The position numbers and the translations under genes are program-made. Below are positions 34,453-42,940 of a stretch of 64,000 bases of DNA, piece after piece (position 1 is the stretch's first letter; each line of letters begins with the position of its first letter). Under the pieces are notes generated by a model that worked only from the letters and a program-made list of their open reading frames with translations, did not search any database and was not told where the DNA came from. The DNA comes from Streptomyces umbrinus (GTDB lineage: Bacteria > Actinomycetota > Actinomycetes > Streptomycetales > Streptomycetaceae). The DNA is taken from contig NZ_JAUSZI010000002.1 of assembly GCF_030817415.1 (NCBI RefSeq), forward strand, positions 5,208,001 to 5,272,000, read 5' to 3'.

Positions 34453-34470
34453 AAACCAGCCGAACGGTTT
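34453..34470. promoter_or_regulatory. Autoregulatory element (ARE-like) in receptor promoter
   Basis: AAACCAGCCGAACGGTTT, sharing AAACC-N8-GGTTT with the palindrome at 32168. It lies 85 bp upstream of the AvaR1-like start, a place suited to autorepression. Confidence 0.65.
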
Positions 34471-34598
34471 CTCAAGGATTCACCCACATGGAAGTCGCGT
34501 CCCCGCGATGAGCTGCACCGACGTGCAGGCCGCGCCGCGAGCGCCCCCTCGGGCTCCCCCAGTGAGCGCCTCCGCCTCCCTGAGCACCCTTGAAAACA

Positions 34599-34650
34599 AA
34601 ACCGGTTGGTACGTATCTTCGGTGCGCAGTGGTTCGTACCTGACCGGTTC
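34599..34650. promoter_or_regulatory. Pair of ARE-like sites in front of aco
   Basis: AAACCGGTTGGTACGTAT (34599-34616) and, read leftwards, GAACCGGTCAGGTACGAA (34650-34633) are two related 18-bp sites facing each other. They lie 20-71 bp before the acyl-CoA oxidase start. They share AACCGGT and GGTACG with one base inserted. Repression of aco by the divergent receptor through these sites is the natural reading. Confidence 0.6.
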
Positions 34651-34669
34651 CCACACCCAGGGGAGTTCG

Positions 34670-36535
34670 ATGGCCGTGCCCGCACACACCAAGACCCACC
34701 CCGTCGCCGACGAACTGGCCCAGCTGCTCTTCGAGGGCGCCGATCGCGAACGCGTGCACGGGGCCTGGCGTCGGCTCGTCTCCGGCAAGGAGTTCGCGTA
34801 CCGCCCGGGGCTGCCGCCCGAGGAGCGGACGGCCCTCTCGTACGAGCGGCTGCGGCTCCTCAACGACGCGGCCGGTGATCCGGTGGAGCTGGCGGCCGAT
34901 CCGTACCGCCTCGCCGGGCTGCACGAGTGGACGGGACCGGTGGACGGCGGGCTGACCACACTCGCGAGCATCCACTACAACCTGTTCCTCGGCAGCGTCC
35001 TCGACCACGACGGCGGCCGGGGCAGGGACCTGTCCGCGTTCACCTCGCTCCGGCGTACAGGAACGTTTCTCTGCACGGAGTTGGAGCACGGGAACGATGT
35101 CGCGTCGATGGAGACGGTCGCGGTGTTCGACCGCACGACGGGCGGCTTCCACCTCACCACCCCCACGCCGGGCGCGCGGAAGTTCATGCCCAACACCAGC
35201 CTGACCGGGGGCCCCAAGACGGCGGTGGTAGCCGCCCGCCTCGTCGTCGACGGCGAGGACCAGGGCACCTTCCTCTTCCTGACCCCGCTCAGCGACGAGA
35301 ACGGCCACCTCCCCGGAGTACGGGTCCGGCCGCTCCCCCAGCGCACCGGCACCCCGGTCGACCACTGCCTCACCTCGTTCGACCGGGTGTGGCTGCCGCG
35401 CGAGGCGCTCCTGGAGGCCGAGCACGGGCGGCTCGGCGCCGACGGGACGCTGGCCAGCACCCTCGGCAACAGGCGCAAGCGGCTGCTGCGTTCCATCAAC
35501 CGCGTCACCATGGGCAAGCTGTGCATGAGCGCCGGCACGCTGGGCATGTCGCGCGCCGCGCTGACCATCGCGGTGCGGTACGCCCACAGCCGCTTCCTGG
35601 CCGGACCGAAGGCGGGCGAGCGCATTCCGCTGGCCGCCCACCGCAGCCACCACGGCCGGCTGCTGCACGCGCTGGCGACGGCGTACGCGATGACGTTCCT
35701 GCACCGCTCGCTGGTGAGCCGTTTCGCCGTGCACGCGGACGAGGACCGGGCCGAGGTGGAGCGCGAGGTGGCCGTGGCCAAGGGCTGGATCACCTGGCAG
35801 GCCCGCGCGATCACCACCGAGTGCCGCGAACGCTGCGGCGCCCAGGGCCTGTTCCCCGCCAACGGCCTGGCCGACCTCCCCCTCAACATCGAGGGCGGCA
35901 TCACCGCCGAGGGCGACAACCTGGTGATCTGGGTGAAGGCCGCCTCCGAGATGGTCTTCGGCCACCAGGGCGTACTGGTCGGCGAGTCCGGCGATCCCGA
36001 GGGCCGGGAGCTCACCGAACTCCCCTTCCTGCGCGGCCTGTTGGCCGAGGCCGAGCGCATCTGGCAGGACCGGGCGCGCACGGCCCTGCGCGAAGGCCCC
36101 TCGGGCGATCCGGTCGGCCGCTGGAACGCGACCTCGGACGCCGCCCTGGAGATGGTCTCCGCGCACGCCCGCCTCCAGGCCGCCGACGCGTTCCTCGCCG
36201 CGGCCGCCCGGGCGGAGGACCCCCGGGCCGGCTTCCTGATGCGGAGCCTGTGCCGGCTGTTCCTGCTGCGGCAACTCGGCGAGCACACGGGGGATCTGCT
36301 CGCCGAGGGGCGGCTGACACCGGATCACGTACGGGCCCTTCCGAAGGCCGTCGACACGGTTCTCGGGGAGCTCGCTCCCCATCTCATGACTCTGGTGGAC
36401 GCGTTCGATCTGCCCGCGGAGGTGCTGTCGGGCATTCCGATAGCGAGTGGGGGGTCGGTGGGCGGGGACGAGGACGGGGGCGAGGTCGACTGGGTGGAGG
36501 CGGAGGTGGGGGCCGGGGTTTCGGTACGGGTGTGA
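34670..36535 (+). CDS. aco: Acyl-CoA oxidase, probable butenolide biosynthesis enzyme
   Basis: A large FAD enzyme (621 aa) of the acyl-CoA oxidase family, which makes trans-2-enoyl-CoA and hydrogen peroxide. It contains RRTGTFLCTELEHGNDVASMET, TPTPGARKFMPNTS and TGGPKTAVVAARLVVDGEDQG in the middle beta domain. The C-terminal helical domain has GGITAEGDNLVIWVKAASEMVFGHQG and a final helical tail. ATG 34670 follows GGGGAG. Position, size and divergent receptor match aco of the S. avermitilis avenolide locus, where it builds the unsaturated chain of the hormone. Function in hormone synthesis is inferred. Confidence 0.88.
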   Translation: MAVPAHTKTHPVADELAQLLFEGADRERVHGAWRRLVSGKEFAYRPGLPPEERTALSYERLRLLNDAAGDPVELAADPYRLAGLHEWTGPVDGGLTTLASIHYNLFLGSVLDHDGGRGRDLSAFTSLRRTGTFLCTELEHGNDVASMETVAVFDRTTGGFHLTTPTPGARKFMPNTSLTGGPKTAVVAARLVVDGEDQGTFLFLTPLSDENGHLPGVRVRPLPQRTGTPVDHCLTSFDRVWLPREALLEAEHGRLGADGTLASTLGNRRKRLLRSINRVTMGKLCMSAGTLGMSRAALTIAVRYAHSRFLAGPKAGERIPLAAHRSHHGRLLHALATAYAMTFLHRSLVSRFAVHADEDRAEVEREVAVAKGWITWQARAITTECRERCGAQGLFPANGLADLPLNIEGGITAEGDNLVIWVKAASEMVFGHQGVLVGESGDPEGRELTELPFLRGLLAEAERIWQDRARTALREGPSGDPVGRWNATSDAALEMVSAHARLQAADAFLAAAARAEDPRAGFLMRSLCRLFLLRQLGEHTGDLLAEGRLTPDHVRALPKAVDTVLGELAPHLMTLVDAFDLPAEVLSGIPIASGGSVGGDEDGGEVDWVEAEVGAGVSVRV

Positions 36536-36560
36536 GTCTGCGGGTGAGTGGGGGCTGGTC

Positions 36561-36666
36561 GCGCAGTTCCCCGCGCCCCTGAAAGACGGGGCTGCGCCCC
36601 TGTCTTTGGGGGCGCCCCAAGTCGCGCGATCAGCCACAACGTTTTTAGGGGCGCGGGGAACTGCGC
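36561..36666. repeat. Two inverted copies of the dispersed repeat
   Basis: A plus-strand copy (36561-36580) and a minus-strand copy (36647-36666) of GCGCAGTTCCCCGCGCCCCT, 66 bp apart, fill the gap between the convergent aco and gudD genes. The complementary outer sequences CTGGTCGCGCAG and CTGCGCGACCAG extend the pairing. Confidence 0.85.
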
Positions 36667-36712
36667 GACCAGCCACAGCGGGCCCGCAGACATACGACGA
36701 GCCGCCTTGGTC

Positions 36713-38041
36713 CTACCGGACCAGGCAAGGTCGCTTTGGGTCGAACTGCCAGTTGGGGATGAGGTATTGCATACCGGTGGCGTCGTCCCGCGCACCGAGG
36801 GCCTTCTCCTTGTAGAGGTCGTGCGCGGCGAGGAGGCGGTCCATGTCCAGGTCGAGGCCCAGGCCGGGAGCGTCGGGGACCCGGATCTCGCCGTCGGTGA
36901 TGCGGGGCGGGGCGACTGTGAGACGTTCCAGGCCCTCCTGCCAGATCCAGTGGGTGTCGAGGGCGTTGTAGTCGCCGGGCGCCGCGGCCCCGCAGTGGGT
37001 GACCATGGCGAGCGAGATGTCGAAGTGGTTGTTGGAGTGACAGCCCCAGGTCAGCCCCATGGCGTTGCACAGCTGGGCCACCCGCACCGACCCCTGCATG
37101 GTCCAGAAGTGCGGGTCGGCCAGGGGGATGGAGACCGACTGGAGGGCGAGGGCGTGGGTCATCTGACGCCAGTCCGTGGCGATCATGTTCGTCGCGGTCG
37201 GCAGGCCGGTGGCGCGGCGGAACTCGGCCAGGATCTCGCGCCCCGAGTAGCCGCCCTCCGCGCCGCAGGGGTCCTCGGCGTAGGCGAGGGTGCCCAGCAG
37301 CGGCGTACACAGCTCGATCGCCTCGCTCAGTGACCACGCGCCGTTCGGGTCGAGGGTGATGCGGGCCTCGGGGAAGCGGGCCTTGAGCGCGCGTACCGCG
37401 TCGACCTCCTCCGTGCCCGCCAGGACCCCGCCCTTGAGCTTGAAGTCCCGGAAGCCGTAGAGGTCGTAGGCCGCCTCGGCCTGGCGGACGATCGCCTCCG
37501 GCGTCAGGGCCTCCTCGTGCCGGACGCGGTACCAGTCGACGTCCGAGTCGGGCTCGCGGACGTACTCCAGGTCGGTGCGGTCGGGGTCGCCGACGTAGAA
37601 GAGGTAGCCCAACACGCGTACGGAGTCCCGCTGTTGGCCGTCGCCCAGGAGGGCCGCGACCGGTACGTCGAGGTGCTGCCCCAGGAGGTCGAGGAGCGCC
37701 GACTCGACGGCCGTGACCGCGTGGACGGTGGTGCGCAGGTCGAAGGTCTGGGCGCCGCGCCCGCCCGAGTCGCGGTCGGCGAAGCGGGCGCCGATCTCGC
37801 GCAGGACCCGCTTGTAGTCGCCCACCTTCGCGCCGACCACCAGGGACTCGGAGTCGCGGAGGGTCTGGGTGATCTTCTCGCCGCCGGGCACCTCCCCCAG
37901 TCCCGTACGGCCCTCGGAGTCGGTGAGGACGACGACGTTGCGGGTGAAGTAGGGGCCGTGGGCGCCGGAGAGGTTCAGCTCCATGCAGTCACGGCCGGCG
38001 ACGGGATAGACGGCGAAGTGGGTGACGGTCGGCTGGCTCAT
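36713..38041 (-). CDS. gudD: Glucarate dehydratase
   Basis: An enolase-superfamily enzyme (442 aa) that converts D-glucarate to 5-dehydro-4-deoxy-D-glucarate. Visible marks are the KxK pair in DFKLKGGVL, metal ligands in TLDPNGAWS and LAYAEDPCG, and the catalytic His region [18 protein letters not shown]. The N-terminal capping domain carries [23 protein letters not shown]. Transcription order is kdgD, permease, gudD on the minus strand, and it is last. The full pathway also needs a 2,5-dioxopentanoate dehydrogenase, which is not in the window. Confidence 0.93.
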   Translation of the reverse strand: MSQPTVTHFAVYPVAGRDCMELNLSGAHGPYFTRNVVVLTDSEGRTGLGEVPGGEKITQTLRDSESLVVGAKVGDYKRVLREIGARFADRDSGGRGAQTFDLRTTVHAVTAVESALLDLLGQHLDVPVAALLGDGQQRDSVRVLGYLFYVGDPDRTDLEYVREPDSDVDWYRVRHEEALTPEAIVRQAEAAYDLYGFRDFKLKGGVLAGTEEVDAVRALKARFPEARITLDPNGAWSLSEAIELCTPLLGTLAYAEDPCGAEGGYSGREILAEFRRATGLPTATNMIATDWRQMTHALALQSVSIPLADPHFWTMQGSVRVAQLCNAMGLTWGCHSNNHFDISLAMVTHCGAAAPGDYNALDTHWIWQEGLERLTVAPPRITDGEIRVPDAPGLGLDLDMDRLLAAHDLYKEKALGARDDATGMQYLIPNWQFDPKRPCLVR

Positions 38042-38094
38042 GCGGGTCGAAGTCCCTTGTGTGTGAAGGTGGTCGGGGCCGGTGGTCGAGGACT

Positions 38095-39432
38095 TCACAG
38101 GCTGAGGACGTCCAGGGCCCACTCCAGCGCCAGGACGCCGCCCAGGCCGATGATCGCGAGCACCGTCGTGTAAGTCGTACGGACCTTGATCGCCTCGATG
38201 ACCGAGAGGTTGAAGTACTCCTTGAACAGCCAGAATCCCGGGTCGTTGACGTGGGAGAAGGCGATCGACCCGCACGACACGGCGAGCACCATGATCTCGG
38301 GGTGGACGCCGCTGCCCGCGAGGAGCGGGAGGACCACGCCGGAGGCCGTGACGACGGCGACCGTCGCCGAGCCGAGGGCCACCCGGAGGATGACCGCGAT
38401 GAGCCACGCCAGGATGATCGGCGAGATGGACCAGCCGTCGGTGGCGTCCTTGATGTAGTCGGAGATACCGCCCTCGACGAGGACGTTCTTGAAGGCGCCG
38501 CCCGCCCCGATGACCAGCAGGATCATCGCCATCGCCTTGGCGGCCGAGGTGCAGGAGGCGCTGACCTCCTCCATGCTGCGGCCGATCCGCGGTCCGAACG
38601 CCCAGATCGCCAGCAGCAGGGTCAGCATGAGCGCGATCGGCGCCGAGCCGATGAACGCGACGAAGTTCAGGAACGGGCTCTCGCCGGACGTGGCCATGTC
38701 GGTCACGGCGGCGCCCGCGATCAGCACCACGGGGAAGAGGGCCACGAACAGCGACCAGCCCATGCCGGGCATCTCCTCGTCGGCGAACTCCCGCTCGCTG
38801 ACCAGGCCCTTGGGGATGGTGGGGTTCATCCGCCTGATGAACGGCAGCCGCGGCCAGGCGAGCGCGATGAACGCACCGGCGGGTACGGCGATGAAGAGGC
38901 CGTAGAAGAGGGTGTGGCCGACGGACGCGTGGAAAGTCGCGGCCACGGCGGTGGGGCCCGGGTGCGGCGGCAGGAAGCTGTGCATCGTGGACAGCGCGAT
39001 CGACATCGGCAGGCCGACCCAGAGCAGGTTCGCCCCGGTGACCCTGACCAGGGTGAACGCGATCGGCACGATGATGATGAAGGCGACCTCGTAGAACATG
39101 GTCACGCCGATGAGCATGGACGTGACCACCATGGCGACCTGGACCCAGCGGGGGCCGAAGGCGTCCAGCAGCCTGCCCGCGATGCGTTGGGCGGCGCCCG
39201 AGTCGCCCATGACCCGGCCGACCATCGCGCCGAGGCCGATGGTGAGCATCGTGTCGCCGATCTGGTCGCCGATGCCGGTGGAGAGGACGTCCGGGATGTC
39301 GGCCACGGGTATTCCGCGGACCAGGGCCACGCCTATCGCCACGAGGAGGAGTGCGGCGAAGCCGTTGAGTTTCAGGCGGGTCATCAGGAGCAGCAGGATC
39401 AGGACGCTGATCCCTACTACGAGGAGAGGCAT
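38095..39432 (-). CDS. GntP-family sugar-acid permease
   Basis: A 445-residue proton symporter of the gluconate permease family, about 12 membrane segments. It starts [16 protein letters not shown] and contains [34 protein letters not shown] and [16 protein letters not shown], which are typical GntP signatures. It lies between kdgD and gudD, so the likely substrate is glucarate or galactarate rather than gluconate. gudD begins 53 bp downstream, which suggests a polycistronic message. Confidence 0.9.
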   Translation of the reverse strand: MPLLVVGISVLILLLLMTRLKLNGFAALLLVAIGVALVRGIPVADIPDVLSTGIGDQIGDTMLTIGLGAMVGRVMGDSGAAQRIAGRLLDAFGPRWVQVAMVVTSMLIGVTMFYEVAFIIIVPIAFTLVRVTGANLLWVGLPMSIALSTMHSFLPPHPGPTAVAATFHASVGHTLFYGLFIAVPAGAFIALAWPRLPFIRRMNPTIPKGLVSEREFADEEMPGMGWSLFVALFPVVLIAGAAVTDMATSGESPFLNFVAFIGSAPIALMLTLLLAIWAFGPRIGRSMEEVSASCTSAAKAMAMILLVIGAGGAFKNVLVEGGISDYIKDATDGWSISPIILAWLIAVILRVALGSATVAVVTASGVVLPLLAGSGVHPEIMVLAVSCGSIAFSHVNDPGFWLFKEYFNLSVIEAIKVRTTYTTVLAIIGLGGVLALEWALDVLSL

Positions 39433-39537
39433 GGCAGTTCCCCTTTGAACTGTTGGGCGGGGTGGCTCCGCCGGTTCGGGGCCGGGTGCGGGTGGCTCCG
39501 CCGGATTGGTGCCGGGTGCGGGTGGGTGGGGCTTGTC

Positions 39538-39628
39538 GCGCAGTTCCCCGCGCCCCTGAAAGGCGTGGCTGAGGCCGGTGCGTCGGTGCGAGTCCTCGTG
39601 GGCTGAGCGCGCAGTTCCCCGCGCCCCT
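39538..39628 (+). repeat. Two direct copies of the dispersed repeat
   Basis: Copies at 39538-39557 and 39609-39628 of GCGCAGTTCCCCGCGCCCCT, both followed by GAAAG, occupy the 212-bp gap between kdgD and the permease, inside the presumed glucarate operon. The gap also repeats GCCGGGTGCGGGTGGCTCCGCC twice near 39481-39522. Confidence 0.8.
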
Positions 39629-39644
39629 GAAAGAAAGGGGCCGG

Positions 39645-40607
39645 TCAGCGTTGGCGTTGTGCGCCGACCAAGGCCAAGCCCGTGTCGAGGATCTTTTCCA
39701 GGGCTGCCAGGTCGGTCTGGGCCGGGTCCGTCAGGGGGGCGCGGACCGGGCCCACCGGGAGGTTGCGCAGGCGGGCGGCTGCCTTGATCAGGGAGACGGC
39801 GTAGCCGGGGACTCGGTCTCGGAGTTCCACGAGGGGGACGTAGAAGTCGCGCAGGAGCTTGGTCGTTGTCGTGTGGTCGTCGGCTTGCAGGGCCGTGAAG
39901 AAGGCGTTCGCGATCTCGGGGGCGAAGGCGTGCACGGCCGACGAGTAGGCGGGGACGCCGACGGTGGCGTACGCGCGGGCCTGGATCTCGGCGGTGGAGG
40001 CGCCGTTGAAGAAGAGGAAGCCGTCCGGGGCGGCGAGGGTGAGGCGCTGGAGCCGGTCCAGGTCGCTGTGACCGTCCTTGAGGCCGATGACGGTCGGGAT
40101 CTCGGCGATCCGGCGCAGGCCCTCGGCGGTGAAGGCGACCTGGCCGCGCTGGTACGCGATGAGCGGGAGCGAGGTGCCGGCGGCGATCTGGCGCAACTGC
40201 TCGACGAGTCCGTCCTGCGGGGCGGCGACCAGATAGTGCGGGAGCACGAGGAGGGCGTCGGCGCCCGCCTCCTCGGCGATCCGGGCGAACCGGCGGGCCT
40301 GCGCCCAGCCGTAGCCGATGCCCGCCACCACCGGCAGGCGGCCGGCGGCGACCTCCACCGTGGCCCGGACGACCTCGCGGTACTCGTCCTCGTCCAGCGA
40401 GAAGAACTCACCGGTGCCGCACGCGGGGAAGACCGCGCCCGGGCCGGGAGAGGCCGCCAACTGGCCGGTCAGGTACGTCCGGTACGAGTCGAGGTCGAGG
40501 CCGCCGTCGCTGTGGAAGCTCGTGAGCGGGAAGGACAGCACCCCGCCCGCCATGCCGTCACGCAGCCGCTGGACGGTGCCCTCGGCCTCCGCGCTGATCC
40601 CTGTCAT
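39645..40607 (-). CDS. kdgD: 5-dehydro-4-deoxyglucarate dehydratase
   Basis: A DapA-family class I aldolase-fold enzyme (320 aa). It dehydrates and decarboxylates 5-keto-4-deoxyglucarate to 2,5-dioxopentanoate. The Schiff-base Lys is in [14 protein letters not shown], the catalytic Tyr in [11 protein letters not shown], and the carboxylate-binding loop in [19 protein letters not shown] 40607 is preferred over 40622 because GGAGAC lies upstream at the right distance. It is first in the glucarate operon, with an operator-like inverted repeat ahead and a divergent IclR gene. Confidence 0.92.
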   Translation of the reverse strand: MTGISAEAEGTVQRLRDGMAGGVLSFPLTSFHSDGGLDLDSYRTYLTGQLAASPGPGAVFPACGTGEFFSLDEDEYREVVRATVEVAAGRLPVVAGIGYGWAQARRFARIAEEAGADALLVLPHYLVAAPQDGLVEQLRQIAAGTSLPLIAYQRGQVAFTAEGLRRIAEIPTVIGLKDGHSDLDRLQRLTLAAPDGFLFFNGASTAEIQARAYATVGVPAYSSAVHAFAPEIANAFFTALQADDHTTTTKLLRDFYVPLVELRDRVPGYAVSLIKAAARLRNLPVGPVRAPLTDPAQTDLAALEKILDTGLALVGAQRQR

Positions 40608-40619
40608 GAACTCTGTCTC

Positions 40620-40644
40620 CATATGCAGATACCGTCTACGTATG
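40620..40644. promoter_or_regulatory. Candidate IclR operator between kdgD and its regulator
   Basis: CATATGCAGA (40620-40629), five bases, TCTACGTATG (40635-40644): a 10-bp inverted repeat with two mismatches. It lies 13 bp upstream of the kdgD start and 61 bp upstream of the IclR start. Confidence 0.6.
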
Positions 40645-40704
40645 AAGATGGAGGCTAAGTCGGTGAACGCGCGGGGTCAATGGGTGCGACACCGCGGATT
40701 TACG

Positions 40705-41556
40705 ATGAGCCCCATGCCGGAGAGCGAAGAGGTGCAGGGCGGAGGCCCCCTGGCGCGGGCCCGGGTCCGTACAGGGGGCTCGGGCGTCCGCGAGGTGAAG
40801 TCCGCGGCCCGTACCGTCGCGCTGCTCGAACTGCTCGCCGCGCGCGGCGACCGGCCCGCCCGCCTGGACGAGCTCGCCGAGGAGCTGGGCGTGCCGCGCA
40901 GCAGCATGTACCAGTTGCTGCAGACCCTCGTCGACCGCGGCTGGGTGCGCTCCGACACCACCGGCTCCCTGTACGGAATCGGGATCAGCGCGCTGCACAC
41001 CGGCACGAGCTACCTCGACAGCGACCCGCACGTCCGCACGGTCCGCCCCTATCTCGACGCGGCCTCGGACGCGCTCGGCGAGACGATCCACCTGGCCCGG
41101 CTGGACGGCCCGAACGTCGTCTACCTCGCGACCCGTGAGTCCCACGAGTACCTGCGCACCATCAGCCGGGTCGGCCGCCGGATCCCGGCCCACGCGGGCG
41201 CCCTCGGCAAGGCGCTCCTCGCCGAGCGTCCCGACGACGAACTCCCGCTCCCAGATGGGCCGTTGGCCGCCCTCACGGAGAACACCCACACCGACCGCGC
41301 CACCCTGCTCGCCGACCTGGCGCAGGTGCGCGAGCGCGGCCACTCCATCGACCGCGAGGAGACGGTGACCGGCATCGCGGGCTTCGGCTTCGCCCTGCGG
41401 TACGACTCACCGGCCACGGACGCCATCAGCTGCTCGGTGCCGGTGGCCCGGCTCGACGCGGAGCACGAGGCCCGGGTCGTCGCGGTCATGCGGGAGATCC
41501 GGACGAAGATCGAGAGTGTTCTGCCGCCCGCGTCAGGGGCTCCTGACTGGCGTTGA
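40705..41556 (+). CDS. IclR-family regulator of glucarate catabolism
   Basis: A 283-residue regulator (from ATG 40705; ATG 40714 also possible). The winged helix is RTVALLELLAARGDRPARL, LAEELGVPRSSMYQLLQTLVDRGWV. The effector domain carries GETIHLARLDGPNVVYLATRES and RRIPAHAGALGKALLAE. It is divergent from kdgD, and an inverted repeat lies between. By analogy with other sugar-acid operons it should sense a pathway intermediate and repress or activate kdgD-permease-gudD. Its 3' end overlaps the convergent sensor kinase by 24 bases. Confidence 0.88.
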   Translation: MSPMPESEEVQGGGPLARARVRTGGSGVREVKSAARTVALLELLAARGDRPARLDELAEELGVPRSSMYQLLQTLVDRGWVRSDTTGSLYGIGISALHTGTSYLDSDPHVRTVRPYLDAASDALGETIHLARLDGPNVVYLATRESHEYLRTISRVGRRIPAHAGALGKALLAERPDDELPLPDGPLAALTENTHTDRATLLADLAQVRERGHSIDREETVTGIAGFGFALRYDSPATDAISCSVPVARLDAEHEARVVAVMREIRTKIESVLPPASGAPDWR

Positions 41557-42828
41557 CCCGCCGTTGCCTTCCTGTCCGGGATCCTTCTGACCGGGATCCC
41601 TCTGACCGAGGTCCTTCTGGAACAGGGGCAGTTCGGCCACTACTTCGAAGCCGCCCTCGGGGCGGTGACGGGCGAGGAGGCTGCCGCCTACGGACTGGGC
41701 CCGTTCGCGCATGCCGAGGAGGCCGAAGCCGCTGCCGGTCCCGGTGTCACCGGTCTCGGACTTCCGGGAGGGTGGCGGGCCGCCTCCGTCGTCGGTGACC
41801 GTGATGGTCAGCCGGTCGTCGGCGTGGGCGCGCCGGACCCGTGCCTCGCGCGCGGCCGCGTGCTTGGTGACGTTGGTGAGGGCTTCCTGCACGATCCGGA
41901 ACGCCGTGTGATCCGCTCCCGGTGACAGCCGCTGCGGCGCGCCCTCGCTGGTGACGGTGACCGCGAGTCCGGCGCGGCGGAACGACTCGGTCAGCGCGGC
42001 CAGCCTCGCCAGTCCGACGGCGGGCAGCGCGGGCGCGTCCGGGTCGTCGTCCGTCTGTCTCAACAGGCCGACGGTCGCCTTGAGTTCACGCAGCGCCGAG
42101 GACGTGGAGACCGCGAAGTCGGCGAGGATCCCATGGGCCCGGTCGGGGTCGGTGCGCATGAGGTGGGTGATGGCGCCGGCCTGGGCGTTGGCCAGCGCCA
42201 GATGCTGGGCCGTGACGTCGTGCAGTTCGCGGGCGATGCGCATCCGCTCCTCCGCGACCCGGCGCCGCGCCTCCTCGTCACGGGTGCGCTCGGCGTGTTC
42301 GGCACGGGCCCGCACGGCGTCCACGTACGCCCGTCGCAGCCGGACCCAGCTGCCGAGTGCGGTCGGCAGCAGGACCCAGGCCGCGGGGCCGACCGCCTTG
42401 AGGTCGAGCGGACGGTCGGCGGGGCCCGCGATCAGTTCGGTGGTCATCAGCAGGGCCGCGATCCCGATGGCACAGCACCTGCGGACGCCGTCGCGGTCGG
42501 TCCGGAGGGCGAACGAGTAGAGCGCCGTCATGAGCGGCCCCAGCGACAGGACGGTCTGCAGTTGGCCGAGACCGGCCGCCGTCACGGCACAGGCGGTGGT
42601 CACGGCCACGGTGACGTACGGATGCGTGCGGTGCAGCGGCAGGACCCCGCAGGAGCTGCCCGTGAGCAGCAGCACGGCCCACCACGGGAGCGGGGATGCG
42701 GCGCCCGTGGAGACGTACAGCGCGCCGGGCACGGAGACGGCGAACAGGAGCAGGGCGATCGAGATGTCGCGGACGCGGGGGCTGTTGCGTACGAGTCCGC
42801 GTACGAGTCGCTGCCGGCTGGTGGTCAT
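41533..42828 (-). CDS. Sensor histidine kinase, NarL/DesK type
   Basis: A membrane sensor kinase (431 aa). About five hydrophobic segments cover residues 20-160. The HisKA_3 dimerisation helix follows with an intact phospho-acceptor His in RIARELHDVTAQHLALANAQ. The ATP-binding domain has the N box EALTNVTKHAAA, G1 VTDDGGGPPP and G2 GFGLLGMRERAQSVGG. The C-terminal tail repeats GQRDPGQKDPGQ, matching a 15-bp DNA repeat near 41580-41625. No response regulator gene is adjacent, so its partner is elsewhere. Confidence 0.88.
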   Translation of the reverse strand: MTTSRQRLVRGLVRNSPRVRDISIALLLFAVSVPGALYVSTGAASPLPWWAVLLLTGSSCGVLPLHRTHPYVTVAVTTACAVTAAGLGQLQTVLSLGPLMTALYSFALRTDRDGVRRCCAIGIAALLMTTELIAGPADRPLDLKAVGPAAWVLLPTALGSWVRLRRAYVDAVRARAEHAERTRDEEARRRVAEERMRIARELHDVTAQHLALANAQAGAITHLMRTDPDRAHGILADFAVSTSSALRELKATVGLLRQTDDDPDAPALPAVGLARLAALTESFRRAGLAVTVTSEGAPQRLSPGADHTAFRIVQEALTNVTKHAAAREARVRRAHADDRLTITVTDDGGGPPPSRKSETGDTGTGSGFGLLGMRERAQSVGGSLLARHRPEGGFEVVAELPLFQKDLGQRDPGQKDPGQEGNGGSTPVRSP

Positions 42829-42940
42829 CGCGGGTTCCTGTCGGGTGCGGTGCGGGGCTGTGCGGTGCGGGGCTGAGTACCGGGTGCGTACGGGCCGAGG
42901 ACCGCCCCTGTGTCGGCGGGCGGCCCTCGGTGGGGGGCGG

